Notes under the pieces: generated by a model
The model's database searches: none
What the model was told of the DNA's origin: nothing
The model's input: only the letters and a program-made list of their open reading frames with translations
Shown here: positions 12,086-26,700 of the stretch, in pieces
How positions within the stretch are numbered: position 1 is the first letter of the stretch
Layout of the letters: every line of letters starts with the position of its first letter
Position numbers and translations under genes: made by a program
NCBI GenBank assembly: GCA_020002185.1
Contig: CM034537.1
Span: 68,100,286-68,164,285 of the forward strand
Reading direction: 5' to 3'
Source of the DNA: Paraescarpia echinospica
Lineage: Eukaryota; Annelida; Polychaeta; Sabellida; Siboglinidae
Length of the DNA: 64,000 nucleotides

Positions 12086-14599
12086 ACTCTACACAGTTGC
12101 ATTGAGGGTTGTATAAGGAGATAGCCGAAGGGGAGGCAGAAGATGTGTAGCTGAATATGAAGCATTTAGCATACTATACCTGTCAACTCTCCCGGAATTT
12201 CCGGGAGTCTCTGATTTTGGGTGTATCCCCTGGTCTCCCGTAATACAGGCAAATATTCTGGATTTTTGCTTCAAATCTCCAACAGCAACACGGGAAATGT
12301 GCTGAACCATTGATGTATCTACCAATATTCAAATTTTTTTGGCAGGTACCTGGTATAGCATGCAGATGTGGGGAAGGCTTAAAGTTACAAAAGTATCTAT
12401 ACGTGGTTTTCAACCTCTTAAGAGTGGTGCTGGCTTATGGTAGAAGAATATGTAGCGGAAATCACACGAACAACTGACGTGAACATTAAGATTTTATTTG
12501 AAATCACAAACATGTACAAGTCCAAGAAACATACATATACCATATGCAAACATATCATAATTTACACACAAACTCTACAATTATGTAGACAAATTATGTA
12601 CAACATAATATGCAGCGATAGGTACAGTTGTTTGTACAACTGAAGAGGCAACATTCATTAATAATTTAATTGTAGTTCATGTTGTTTTATGCCCATGAAT
12701 CTAATGCTAACTTCATTCTTTTACTGTCAACAACAGAATAAGACCATTGTATGTCTTCATTGATCAGTTCATTCAAAGTGTTATGAAAGAGAAATAATAG
12801 TGAGCTAGATTCTTCTACCAGAGGTGCTCCACATACTATCTTCAAAGGGAGGTTGTCTGGTCCTTATTTCATTATATTAATTAATATAATAAGTCAGTCA
12901 TATTATAAACAACTCTACAACAACAATGGATGCCAGATGGCTTAACTGCAGCACAGCTCATTAAGTTTCTGAGCGGTCACAATATTCCCAGATTTAAGAA
13001 AAGAAATTCAGCGAACTGCATGTTAATAATTACCACCAAGACTGATTCCACGCCATGGCACAGACAACCAACCTTTAAATTCAACTTGTTTTAAAGCTAC
13101 ATTACAAACTATTGTGGATACAGTAATAATTCAACAACAATAAAACAATTCCTCAGTTACGTCAGACAAGTGTAATGTCTTTATTTCTTTTGAACGAGTA
13201 TAATAAATTAATAACCTTTTTCATTCGCAAGTGCATTTATAACACAAACTACAACCAGATATGTTTGTTCGTGCATGAAAAATGAAATTATTAGTGTTAC
13301 AACACTAATCCAGCAACACTTGTTACATCTTGTTGTTAAGCAACTGTCTACACCATGTCAAGATTACTGATTGCTCAGAATTGACAAGAACACTCTTTTG
13401 TTTGGTGTAGCCATTTACATGTAATAATTATTATAAAATGATATTATAGACACCATGTCTAGGCCAAGTAACAACCATTTTACAACAGGATGATACTAAC
13501 ATTTTGCTCAGTTTGCACAACAAAGAATAAGTGTGTCCGTAACCATTTTCATCAAAATCAAACATAACATTCTGGGGGAAGAAGAAGAGGCAATCACTTT
13601 CTTGTTAATTACGAGTCTAAAAATCTTTGGCTTTCCCGAGGTACATTTTGGGGCTGTTTCGTAGATGTGGCAATGATTTGTGATTGATTTATTGCTAAAA
13701 CAATGTACAGAACATATCAATGTACATATGGTCTGCATAGTTTGTGCTTATCTGATTAAATCTGGGCACCATTGCCTATCGACAATCCGCATAAAACATT
13801 ATCTAACCACATCCTCTTTTTTACCGGAATCACACAATGTATTGACATTTCAAACAATTTACATTTACATGGGATGAGCAAAGCATGATGGGATGAGCAG
13901 TGCATGATGGGATGATGAGTTGCCAAGACAAAGGCAGTTCTATTGGCAAACCCCCATCCAACCATTTTGAACAATAACAGTGAACCCATAATAACAAAAT
14001 AAGTCAACTTTTCACAAAAGTAAAAAATAACTGTAGCTCAAATTCTGCAGCAACAGGGCTGCAAATGATGTGAATATGCAAACAAAATTGTAAGATACAC
14101 TTAAAATTCACTCAGATGTTTGGGAAAATTCATACTGCATTCATAATTCGCTTAAAAATATCCTTACAAAATTTTTGATTTTACAACTGCATTTTTACAA
14201 TTGCCTTTTATGCCATTACCTGTTAAGAATGCACCAAAATAAGTCATGGAAGTGTATTTACAATCAATGTTCTGATGACAGTCACCAGACATCACTCCCC
14301 ACTGTGGAGTTGCCACGCTGCTGTTGTGCATCCCGGGCAAGGCGTGCATCATGAACACGTTACTTTTGGCTGATCTCACGAGTTATTCCATTATACTTTT
14401 TACCCGACATTTGATCTATTTGCATCCATCTGTAACAGCCATCGCACATCAGATCATCCAACAGTTGCCATCACTAAGTAAACCACAGTTTGTGCGCCAC
14501 TTTCACTGGCCGAGTTGTTACCTGGATGTCACATAACACACACTGTCCAATGAGACGACATTCGCACACACATACACATGGAATGGGCCGAGTAAACTC
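12086..14599 (-). other. presumed EMC1 3' UTR and downstream DNA
   Basis: AT-rich sequence after the EMC1 stop. Minus-strand AATAAA candidates lie at 13688-13693 and 13180-13185, but nothing decides between them. A palindrome CTCCCGGAATTTCCGGGAG sits at 12189-12207. Short tandem GGGATGAGCA-type repeats occur at 13872-13916. No other gene is supported. Confidence 0.4.
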
Positions 14600-14760
14600 T
14601 CACTTCCAGGCTCTGTTTAACGCCTTCCTCGCGGCGAGTTTTTGTGAGATGATCGAGACAAGGATCATGGCGGACAGAACGATGCTGATGAAGAAGTAGT
14701 CAAAGTCCTCCTTGAGAACGTCAAACATCTTGGATGGGTTGACGCGCGTGTAGAACAAAT
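14600..14760 (-). CDS. EMC1: EMC1 exon 25 (transmembrane helix and stop)
   Basis: The exon encodes [20 protein letters not shown], a hydrophobic helix [19 protein letters not shown] and a basic cytosolic tail ending NRAWK, then TGA at 14600-14602. The YTRV.PSK.FDVLK motif and the NRAW(R/K) terminus identify the EMC1 C-terminus. Acceptor TTGTAG/ATTTG, phase 1 in. Confidence 0.97.
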
Positions 14761-17700
14761 CTACAAGAGTGACATCTCGTATTGATAAGAGAAACAACAA
14801 CACCTGCTTCAAAAGGAGGCAGTTTGTTCCTAGTTTTTCATTTATTAATTAATATAATGCTCTTAAGACTGTACTAACTATGTTTAAAGTGTACTGCACA
14901 CCAAATTGTGTTTAGTAATCCTGTAACGATGTTCGCAATTTGGAAGGCACAACCCCGGGGAATGTTCAAGTAGTAAACAAAACATTGCGCTTCAAAACAA
15001 GCTATATTGACGATACGGCCGATTTGGGCTGAGTTAACCACAATGCACTCTGATGTTCAATAATGTCCCATTTTCCACGTTCAACACAGCAGACTCCCTG
15101 TCACAAATTACTACGCCCACTAATTCTGGGTAGACGAACAGACTGGCTCCCTTTAACAGCGCTACAAGAACACATACCTACACTGTTTATAATCGCCTTG
15201 CATTAAAGCATCATATAACACATCATAGCATAACTTATCTTGACATCACATCACTGCTTCAGTTATCATATCACAAGGTAATTTATTAAGACATCATAGA
15301 TCATTCAGAAATGAAACTAGCAAATATTTATTCAACTGTGTGATTAGTCTTGGAACAACCACTAGACATATAGGTGACGCCACCTACCGAGACCGTAGCA
15401 GAGAACGAGGCAGGTTGACTCGAGACCGGCTGGCGCAGTGTGAATCCCGTGGATGTTGTAGACACTCTGGTTGTAGTTAATGATCGCCTCAAACGGCCGC
15501 GGCAACTCAGGCATGTATGGCATGATCCCTTCTTCCCTGCAAAAACACATATCATTTATAACCACAAAGCAAATATGTCAAATAAATGGAGTTTGTCCGG
15601 TTTTTTTCCATAAAATCATGTTAAATATATAAATTATATATATTATAATTAATTATTATCTATTGATTGACCATCAAAATGTGTTTGAATGAACCATTTT
15701 TTGCTGCTGAAATTAAAGAGCTTCAAGAGGAAACAGTTTCAAACGTGACTCATTACATGGCAATGAGTCACATTTGAAGGTGTGCGTCAGGTCCGAAGCC
15801 ATGATGACATGTCGGATCATGACGGTTTCTTTTATTCAGCACGGCTGCATAGTGACATCATTACAAAAATAAAATTGACAGAACATAACATTTCCTTACT
15901 GTATGCAGTTTGGCGTCAAAATTAGCGAAATGAGACAATATGGTTCTGGTCCTGCCCGGTCCTTTCCTAACTGCCCAGCTCTTAGTGTGTCTCGTGTCAG
16001 GTTAGATGAAAGTCAAGAGAAGACTCACCTGTGTTCTGGAGTGGGTATGATGGGTCGGCGCGGATCCAGCAGCGTCTTGGGCAGCTCGAGGATGCCTCCT
16101 GTCTGTAGGGCAACTGGAACAATTCAAAATCACTCGTGTAAGGCGAAGAGATAAATGCAGATTATTATAGAGTGCAGTATCCAGTCCTTTGATTGCTCAC
16201 AGTACTTTACACTTTAACCCAAGGTAGACCTGTTCAATTGAACACTATCTCGACTTCTCTGGGAAGCATTCAGCCATGCTGCAATTAATGTGCAAAGACT
16301 ATTCGTACACAAATAGCCACCACTGTAATACGTCGCAACATCGTACTCATGAATGCATGTTTGTCCTGCACAAATGTAACTGCCAAAATTACTATGTTCT
16401 ACGATAATTTATATAAGCCACACATAATTAAATCTGGATCAGTTACTTACAATATTTATTTGTAAGCTCCAAGTTATAATGTCATATCAAAACATTTAGG
16501 GCATGATATCAACAAAGATATGACATCACAAGAACACAATATCACATGAGGACATGACATCATGAGGACACAACATCACATGAGGACATGACATCACGAG
16601 GACACAATATCACATGAGGACATGACATCATGAGGACACAATATCATGAGGACATAACATTATGAGGACACAATATCGCATGAGGACATGACATCACAAG
16701 GACACAATATCACATGAGGACATGACATCATGAGGACACAATATCACGAGGACACAATATCACATAAGGACATAACATTATGAGGACACAATATCACATG
16801 AGGACATGACATCACAAGGACACAATAACACGTGAGGACATTACGTCACGAGGACAAAATATCACGAGCACAAGGACAACAAAAATCACAAGGACATGAC
16901 ATCAAGAGGAAAATAATATCACAAGGACATGACATCACAAGGACACAATCTCACATGAAAACATAACCTCGCGAGCCTAAATCTCACATGATGGCTTGAC
17001 TTCACGAGGAAACAATCTCCATTGAGGAGATGACTTCACAAGGACATGATATCACACTAGGACGACCTCATGAAATCACACTTTCTTACGAGTTCGAACA
17101 TGACTTAATGACGACACAATCTCATACGAGGACTTGACCGCACAAGTAGACAATCTCCGACGAGAACATGACATCACAAACACATATTCCCACATGCAGA
17201 CATGACCTGACACAACAAGACAGGCGACCACTGCTTACTGAGGAGGTGTTTGTTGGTGAGTCCCTTCTCCGTCATGGTTACAGCGATGGCGGACAGGTAC
17301 CCGGGGAAGATGTATGACTGTCGCATGACGAGGGGGGCAGCTGGGGGGTCGAGGGAGGAGAAGGTTGTCGCATTGCTCTGTTTTTTCCCCTCATACAGCT
17401 CCAGCACGGCCATCTCGGTACGTCGGTTCTTCTCATTCCAGTAGCTGTACTGTAACCATGGTAACGACGGACACACAGTCATATAGCAGATGTAATAGAC
17501 AAGACATTATTATTTTTGAGTGGCGGTTTACCTGTCAAGAAACTTGGTTTATCAATCTGTATATTTAAACCACATCCCGTGGTCCTCTTCAGCAGAATGA
17601 AGTTACGTGTGTGTGTCACATGACCATTGTTATGCGACACAAATTTGTGTTAGGCAACATGTAGCAAAGACAGAATCAGCACATCTACCAAAACGTCAGC

Positions 17701-20700
17701 ATTCGGTCGACAGAAGACAGCACTCGACACGCCACTTGCGACAGACAGGCACTGACAGCAACCATTGTGGTTTTTTAACTCCAGAGTTCAGATCGATACA
17801 TTGAGCAGTGCTAAACTGACAATCATCACGCTAGCCAGAAGGCATTGCAGGATAACCTCTGTCTGTGCTGAATCGGAGCTCAAATAATCCAAACGCACAT
17901 GCTTTGCCAGCGATGCAACAGGGCCAAGGTCAACTGCAAGCACGAAGCCTAAGCCTAAGGGGATGATTCTCAAAGATGTCAAATCAGACATCGGAGCACG
18001 CTTCGATGTCTGATATGACATGAATAAGGAACACAAGCAATGTGTTGCTTCGTTCCATTTGATACGTAATGTATACATGTTTCATATTACTGCTACATCT
18101 GTGATATACTTAACATTATGTATCAATAAAGATTATTATTATTATTATTATGTTCTGACACCCTTCCTCGTGGCTACAGACGGCTACGTGATTGTGAATA
18201 TCGCTTTATTTCAAATCTTTGTCTGCAGTTTTAGGAAGGTTTACGTGATTATGCCCGACTTCGCGAATAAAACGAAAGTCACTGAAAATAATTATAAATG
18301 TGGTGCCACTTTTGGAAAAAAGTACAATGAATTGTTATTTAGACAGTGTCTGTAAGGTGGTGCCAGCAGCGGTATTATTACCGTATTTTGCATTTTCAAA
18401 GTGCACATTCATTACCAAACATCAATAATCGTAGCTGGTTTCACGTCTGTAAATGGGGGGTGCTTGTCTATTAGACAGTGCGCATCTATAATACTGTAAT
18501 TATTACGAGGTTACATTTTAATTATTGCTAGTTTACACGCATGGAGCCACAAACCATTCGTTGACGGTGGCACCACCTGGAGAATCTATTACCACTCGAT
18601 TCTGTCAGGTACGAGAAAGGCCTTTTAGAAAAATCAGAGCCTATCATTTAAGATGCAATGAAATAACTCTATATAATTATCATTTTGCTTTCTGAAATAC
18701 ATCGCCAGTTGGTAGGTGAGAGGCCAATGGTCTGAGGGAGCAAATGAACATAGAAAGAGGCGGGTGGGCCTCAGTGTCTGTACAATACTTCAAAACTGGC
18801 ATATTAATATACAGATTAGTTCAATACTGGGTGTCAGTATTTGTTTGTAATTCATATGGGATTGGAAAGGCTGTACACGGTGCCAAAGCTGGGGAGATAC
18901 AATAAACCAAGTGTTTGAAAAATAAATATTCATACAGACAATAGCAAAATTATATTAAAAACAAATTGTACTTCATTAAAACACATTGTTACACAGTTTC
19001 TAATACAGACAATAATACATATACAATAAATGGACATAGTGGACATCTCCGGGACTGCGCAACATGTCCGCTGTGTCCAGATACCGATATGGACAGGTAG
19101 TGGACAATGCAAACTAGCCATTTGGGACTTTCAAAAGTTCTTCCACTGTATACACGTTTTCATTATAGACTGGTGCCTGCTAAGGCAGATTTTACGTTTT
19201 TATGTTAAAACCGATCAGACATAGTATCTTAGACATAGTGTCATACTATCTTAGCTATAGTATCGTTGAAGAGCTACTGGACTTACAGTGACCCAGTTCT
19301 CGGAGTGTTCAAGGCGCACCGGACCACGAGATCTACGATGGTGGCAGTGGAAAACGAAGCTGCCTGTCACCGTGTCAATGAGGTATATGTTGACAAACCC
19401 TGCAAAACATTCAACACAACCCTGAATAAAATTCCTCACAAAAACATGTTGACATCTTACATTTTATTTTTTCAATATACAATGCAAATAGGGGTGGTCG
19501 CATAAATTCATAAAAATCGCAAGTGCAACACCATATATTGGTTGGGAGGGGATTGAACAAATACAGAATGGATAAATAAAATAGATTTAATTTCTTACTG
19601 CTAGACCTCAATTCCCATGGCAACAAACACAATTGCAGCTGCATGACGGAATTAATTTTTCAAAATTTGCAATACATGAAAAGTTATGAATATTTTATTG
19701 CAATGCTTTAAAAAATCATGATTGGCTTACATAACTCTAAAAGTTGGCTAAACACTTAATAAATTTTAGTATTTACATTTTATTTGGAATTTGAAAAACT
19801 ACATCGTTGAAAATGCAACATCTATCGACACGTTTACAACTACTCCAAAGGTATATCACAAAACCAAAATATCTGTTGACAGATTGTGGAGAACATGTAC
19901 ACCACAATCCAAACCAGAAGGGCATATCAGTTTTTTTATTTGTGAGATTGACCGTTACCTTTGCTGACACTGTCAACCCCCTCTGCGACTATGACTGCCA
20001 GATTGGGGTTGAGGTACTTGTACAGGACACTGCGGTCAGCCAACACAATGCCCTGAGAGTGGACATGCTCTGAAACAACCATGGTCACTCAGCACTAATA
20101 TCACAACGAGGCAGCAGACAAAAACTGTCTGAGATGTTCTTAATGTCGGTTGTATATAAGTATTCAGTATTCCAGAGGATGACAAATAATTGGTACAAAT
20201 TGCCTGCTAATTGCCTGTATATGCATCATTAAAAATAGATGTACTAAAATTACATTGTTTTTGCATCCTGACTTAAAATACCATTTTTAACTGTTTTTTA
20301 AGAAAGTATATGTACAACATGAACAATACTTATTGATTTCATCATACTTGCTACCATCGGCTGCACTCACCCATTGGGTGCTTCATGCGGATCTGACTGA
20401 TCACCTGGGCCTGGTGTTGTAGGTTGACACTCCACAACTCTCGCGCCAATAACTTCTACAATCACATGACACATTCAAGACACTCCACAACTCTCGCGCC
20501 AATAACTTCTACAATCACATGACACATTCAAGACACTCCACAATTCTCGTGCCGACAATCTGTACAATCACATGACAAATTCAAGACACTCCACAACTCT
20601 CGCGCCAATAACTTCTACAATCACATGACACATTCAAGACACTCCACAACTCTCGTGCCGACAATCTCTACAATCACATGACACATTCAAGACACTCCAC

Positions 20701-23700
20701 AACTCTCGCGCCAACAACTTCTACAATCACATGATACATTCAAGACACTCCACAACTCTCGCGCCAATAACTTCTACAATCACATGACACATTCAAGACA
20801 CTCCACAACTCTCGCACCAACAATTTATACAATCACATGATACATTCAAGACACTCCACAACTCTCGTGCCGACAATCTCTACAATCACATGACACATTC
20901 AAGACACTCCACAACTCTCGCGCCAACAACTTCTACAATCACATGACACATTCAAGACACTCCACAACTCTCGTGCCAATAACTTCTACAATCACATGAC
21001 ACATTCAAGACACTCCACAACTCTCGCGCCAACAATTTATACAATCACATGATAAATTCAAGACATTCCACAACTCTCGTGCCAACAACTTTTACAATCA
21101 CATGACACATTCAAGACACTCCACAATTCTCGCGCCAACAAATTCTACAATCACATGACACATTCAAGACACTCCACAATTCTCGCGCCAACAAATTCTA
21201 CAATCACATGACACATTCAAGACACTCCACAACTCTCGCGCCAACAATTTATACAATCACATGATACATTCAAGACACTCCACAACTCTCGTGCCGACAA
21301 TCTCTACAATCACATGACACATTCAAGACACTCCACAACTCTCGCGCCAACAACTTCTACAATCACATGACACATTCAAGACACTCCACAACTCTTGCGC
21401 CAATAACTTATACAATCACATGACACATTCAAGACACTCCACAACTCTCGCGCCAACAATTTATACAATCACATGATAAATTCAAGACACTCCACAACTC
21501 TCGTGCCAACAACTTTTACAATCACATGACACATTCAAGACACTCCACAATTCTCGCGCCAACAACTTCTACAATCACATGACACATTCAAGACACTCCA
21601 CAACTCTCGCGCCAATAACTTCTACAATCACATGATACATTCAAGACACTCCACAACTCTCGTGCCAATAACTTCTACAATCACATGACACATTCAAGAC
21701 ACTCCACAATTCTCGCGCCAACAACTTCTACAATCACATGATACATTCAAGACACTCCACAACTCTCGTGCCAACAACTTCTACAATCACATGACACATT
21801 CAAGACACTCCACAACTCTCGCGCCAATAACTTCTACAATCACATGATACATTCAAGACACTCCACAACTCTCGCCAATAACTTCTACAATCACATGACA
21901 CATTCAAGACACTCCACAATTCTCGCGCCAACAACTTCTACAATCACATGATACATTCAAGACACTCCACAACTCTCGTGCCAACAACTTCTACAATCAC
22001 ATGACACATTCAAGACACTCCACAACTCTCGCGCCAATAACTTCTACAATCACATGATACATTCAAGACACTCCACAACTCTCGCGCCAATAACTTCTAC
22101 AATCACATGACACATTCAAGACACTCCACAATTCTCGCGCCAATAACTTCTACAATCACATGACACATTCAAGACACTCCACAACACTCGCGCCAACAAC
22201 TTCTACAATCACATGATACATTCAAGACACTCCACAACTCTCGTGCCAACAACTTCTACAATCACATGACACATTCAAAACACTCCACAACTCTCGCGCC
22301 AATAACTTCTACAATCACATGATACATTCAAGACACTCCACAACTCTCACGCCAATAACTTCTACAATCACATGACACATTCAAGACACTGCACACCTCT
22401 CGTGTCAACAACTTCTATAATCACATGACACATTCAAGACACTGCACAACTCTCGTGCCAACAACTTCTACAATCACATGACACATTCAAGACACTCCAC
22501 AACTCTCGCGCCAATAACTTCTACAATCACATGATACATTCAAGACACTCCACAACTCTCGCGCCAATAACTTCTACAATCACATGACACATTCAAGACA
22601 CTGCACACCTCTCGTGTCAACAACTTCTATAATCACATGACACATTCAAGACACTGCACCCCTCTCGTGCCAACAACTTTTACAATCACATGACACATTC
22701 AAAACACTGCACACCTCTCGTGCCAACAACTTCTACAGTCACATGACACATTCAAGACACTCCACACCTCTCGTGCTAACAACTCCTACAATCACATGAC
22801 ACATTCAAGACACTCCACACCTCTCGTGCCAACAACTTCTACAATCACATGACACATTCAGAACACTGCAAACCTCTCGTGCTGACAACTTCTACAATCA
22901 CATGACACATTCAAGGCACTGCACACCTCTCATGCTAACAAATCCTACAATCACATGACACATTCCGTACATAACAACTTGCAGTGGAATCTATTACGCG
23001 TTGTCAGCAGTATCTGCTAGACAGCATTACATATACAACATTCCCATTATTGTATGTAATTGGTTTCTTGGCTTAACTCAATATTTGTTAACACTATCTC
23101 TCAAGAAACTGTTTTTGTTTTTCGTACATTTCAGACCGCTAGTCATGTGACATGCCTGTAGCGCAGCAGCAACATTTGCTGATAAGGACTACGTTACTGA
23201 TAAAATATATGAAAAACAAAACTAGTTTCTTGGGAGGTAATGTTTATGAAAAATTTAACAATCTCATTGTTCACAAGGTGTAATGTAAAATATTTTTGAA
23301 TACATGATCAATTGACTGACCAAATCATGGTGAAATGGGTTAAATATTGCCCGGGTTAATTCATATTTCTAGAATCCTGAAACAAAATCTTATTGGTCTG
23401 ATAGCATCTTCACAGTCACTAGGTCAATTTGCCACATTCTTGTCAGAAAACCTGCAATCTGCAGTTACTATACTAGCGAGACATTATCGACATAACAACT
23501 GTACTGTTGCCATCTTCTCACCGAGTTTTCGACAACCATTCCGTAGCCAGTCAGTGTGCTGGTGGCGGCATCTGCTATGAACATGTAGAGTGATGGAGCG
23601 AGTTCCTGCACCATTGCCAAGTCAGACGCTGGATAGACGTGATACTGCAACAAACAGAATACATTACAGTCCACAGTTGACATGTTATAGTTTCACTTCC

Positions 23701-26700
23701 TTCACAGTTTATTACTAGATTGAAATGCCAACTATTCATCTACGCATGCTTTAGGCATATGCTTGAATTAAAATAAATTAAATAAAGTGTTAAATAGTGT
23801 AGTTAATATTGTTTATTTTACTTGTGGTTTGTCTACAGACATAACTTGTTTGTCACAATTTACCATTTGTCATAAGGTAATATGCTGTAATATTTATTAT
23901 TAACAATCACAATCATGTCATAAGATTTGTATAAAACCAGATTATTTTTGCATTGTTACATCTACAACATTATAAAAAACTACTACTACTATGTTTAATG
24001 ATTATTTTCAAACAAAAACAAAAAATAACAACTTCATAAACACAGCAGTGATGATGGCGACAGGAGAAGAAAAATGGGAGATTGAGTGACGACATTAGAA
24101 CACATAAACAGCTGAGAATGAAATTACAGGGGAACCTCACTATTAAGGTTACATTTGGGACTGCACAATAGTGACCTGAATTGCAAGGTGACTGTATTAG
24201 CAGGACTAATTTCCTATCCTTTACTGTATGTGGAAATTAATTTGGGACTGTCCTAGGGTGACTTTAATTGTGAGGTGGCTGTATTACTGAGGTGACCATA
24301 AAGCAAGGTTTCACTGTAGTTGGGACCAGATGAAGATTGGCAAGACATTTACAGAGAATAAGGGAGGATATATTGAGAGAGAGAGAGAGAGCGTGGAAAA
24401 CAGAAGAGGAGGGCTGGAGAAGAAAAAGATAAGTTAAAATGGACAGAGATCTTGAAATGGCAGGAAGAAAGAGCCAATGGCGAGACAGAAGACACAGTGA
24501 CATAATATAGCTGTCTATACCTCTAATTTGGCATCAAGTAGTACGATGGGTCGAAGGTAATGATCGTCCATTTGCGAGAGCAACGACACCTGTAGAACCT
24601 CATGGTTGATGACCTCGCCACCAGCGGGCATGTCCTTCACCGGCTTGCCCGTGATAGGATTGAAGACGTAGAGGAGTCCCTGGCCAGTCAGCTGCAACCC
24701 AAGGAAGACAACAAAGTAAAAACAAGGAAGTTGTCTGTAGCTTACCTCATGTTTTTATTATTTAACATAACGTTCTTCGGGCCAACTAAATTTGTTTCAC
24801 TGAAAGAAAGTGGCATGACATTAAACCTAAATCAAGACACTAAATCAATAATAATTCAATCTTTTCTCAATTATCTGGCAGGCAGTTTAACTGATTAAAA
24901 CTTTTACATTGGCGTATTCAAAATTTACGTTTCTTGTTAGGTAAATTACGTCTAACAAAACAAGACAAGAAATCAGAAGTTAGATACATTCAACGATTTA
25001 TTTTGTGAACCCAATTTATTCACTAACTCACATCAGAGTTAAACACCCTACCTTGTGTCTGCCCAGTACTGCCCCCTGTGGCGGGTTGGGGAAGTGTGCA
25101 GTTGTCCTCTGCATATAGAGCAGCACCGACATGCGACCGAACTGCATGAATGGCGCCATCTGGGGGAGGAAATGTTGCCAGAGGATGCGGCCGTTCTGAC
25201 TGTCCAGTGCGAGAATCTACAGCAAATGTTATTCTGCCATGGTCAGCTTTCAAAACTACTGATGAAGGGGACGATTTAGCATGAAAGACATATACTGCAT
25301 TTAAGGTAGCTGGGATGGGTATCATGTCAGTTGATTTCTTTATTTTTATCTTCATAGAACATTAGTAGGTGTCAGTATGAACATGTGCACTATTAAAAAA
25401 ACCAAGACACTAGCGCCATATGTCACCAATTCGTCCTTTAAAAACTAGTATTTTTAGTGTGTCTGTGGAAAGTCCCTTTTCAGATTCTTGGAAACTGACG
25501 ATGTTTCCATAGTGACGATCATGTGTGCGTCAACCCAGTTCAAACATAAATTCGTTCACCATGAATGCAGATCATATAGTCTGGTTATTCTCATGCCACT
25601 ATGCTGTTGTATTATAATTACCTAAATGCATCACACTGTCAAATCACCAAATACTGGCGGTAGTTTTGTTTATTCTTGATAATGCCCGACCTCTGCTGCC
25701 AGTTGCAATGACACGTGACTGACCCCAGCAGGTGTCAATCAATCTTGTCTACCACAACAAGTTCAACACATGGCCCTTCGTAACACAATATCATTAGACA
25801 ACTTGGCAGGAAAACCTTTGGGGAAATCTCAGTAATAGAAGTATCTGTTAAATCGTGTTGAAATAAACCACATGCCAGTGAAAAAGTCACATTACTAAGC
25901 AAAAAACAAGCATCTGGTGACACTTGTATTATCAGCAACAACCAGGAAGTATTACTTAATATAACTTTTTATAAAAACTACAATACTTACAAAAAGCCAT
26001 AACTTGGCATATGAACTCGACTTGTGTTTACCCAAAATTGCACGGAATGGTTTTATGTTTGATTAAGGGGTCGTGCCAAGAAATGCAGCACGGATTTTGC
26101 TGTCTTTCAACATTGCAGCAAAATGTTTATCAAGCTGTATCAAACTTAATATGCATTTGTTTACAAAAAAAACCCGTAGGAATGTTAATAACATATTTGT
26201 ACTTATAACCATACAAATTTTTCTTTTAGGGAGTTTCACAAAATGAAATAAAATGCGATTATAGGGTGATTTTTGACATATTTTTTAATTGTCTTTAAAC
26301 ACATTTAAATATCACTAAACAACCTTAAGTTCTTAACTAGACAATGATCTTTAGGAGCAAATATATATGGCTACATGATGTCATCATTGAGAATTTACCT
26401 ATCCATCTCATGACAGCTGCCTAGCAAAAACATGTAGAGCATTCTGACATCATGTTGTATAGTTTGTTGAAAGTCTGGCCCCAAATGTCTTCTTTTGTGA
26501 CAAAAACATAACGCGAAGTTATTCAAACGAGAACTGCATGCGGGAAAGGTCGACTTATCAGATGTTAGCCGCACTAGTGATGTAATACACATATGTATAC
26601 ATTGTTGGTGAGACAAAGCTTGACAGAGGTCACACGCATCATTATTGGTGAGACAAAGCATGATGGAGGTCACACGTATCATTGTTGGTGAGACAAAGCA

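Noticed and set aside
15903..17482. Plus-strand ORFs over EMC1 exons 22-23
   Set aside because: They are antisense to well-supported EMC1 exons.
20426..22970. CRISPR-like repeat-spacer structure
   Set aside because: The parts between conserved blocks are themselves repeated; it is a 53-bp tandem repeat.
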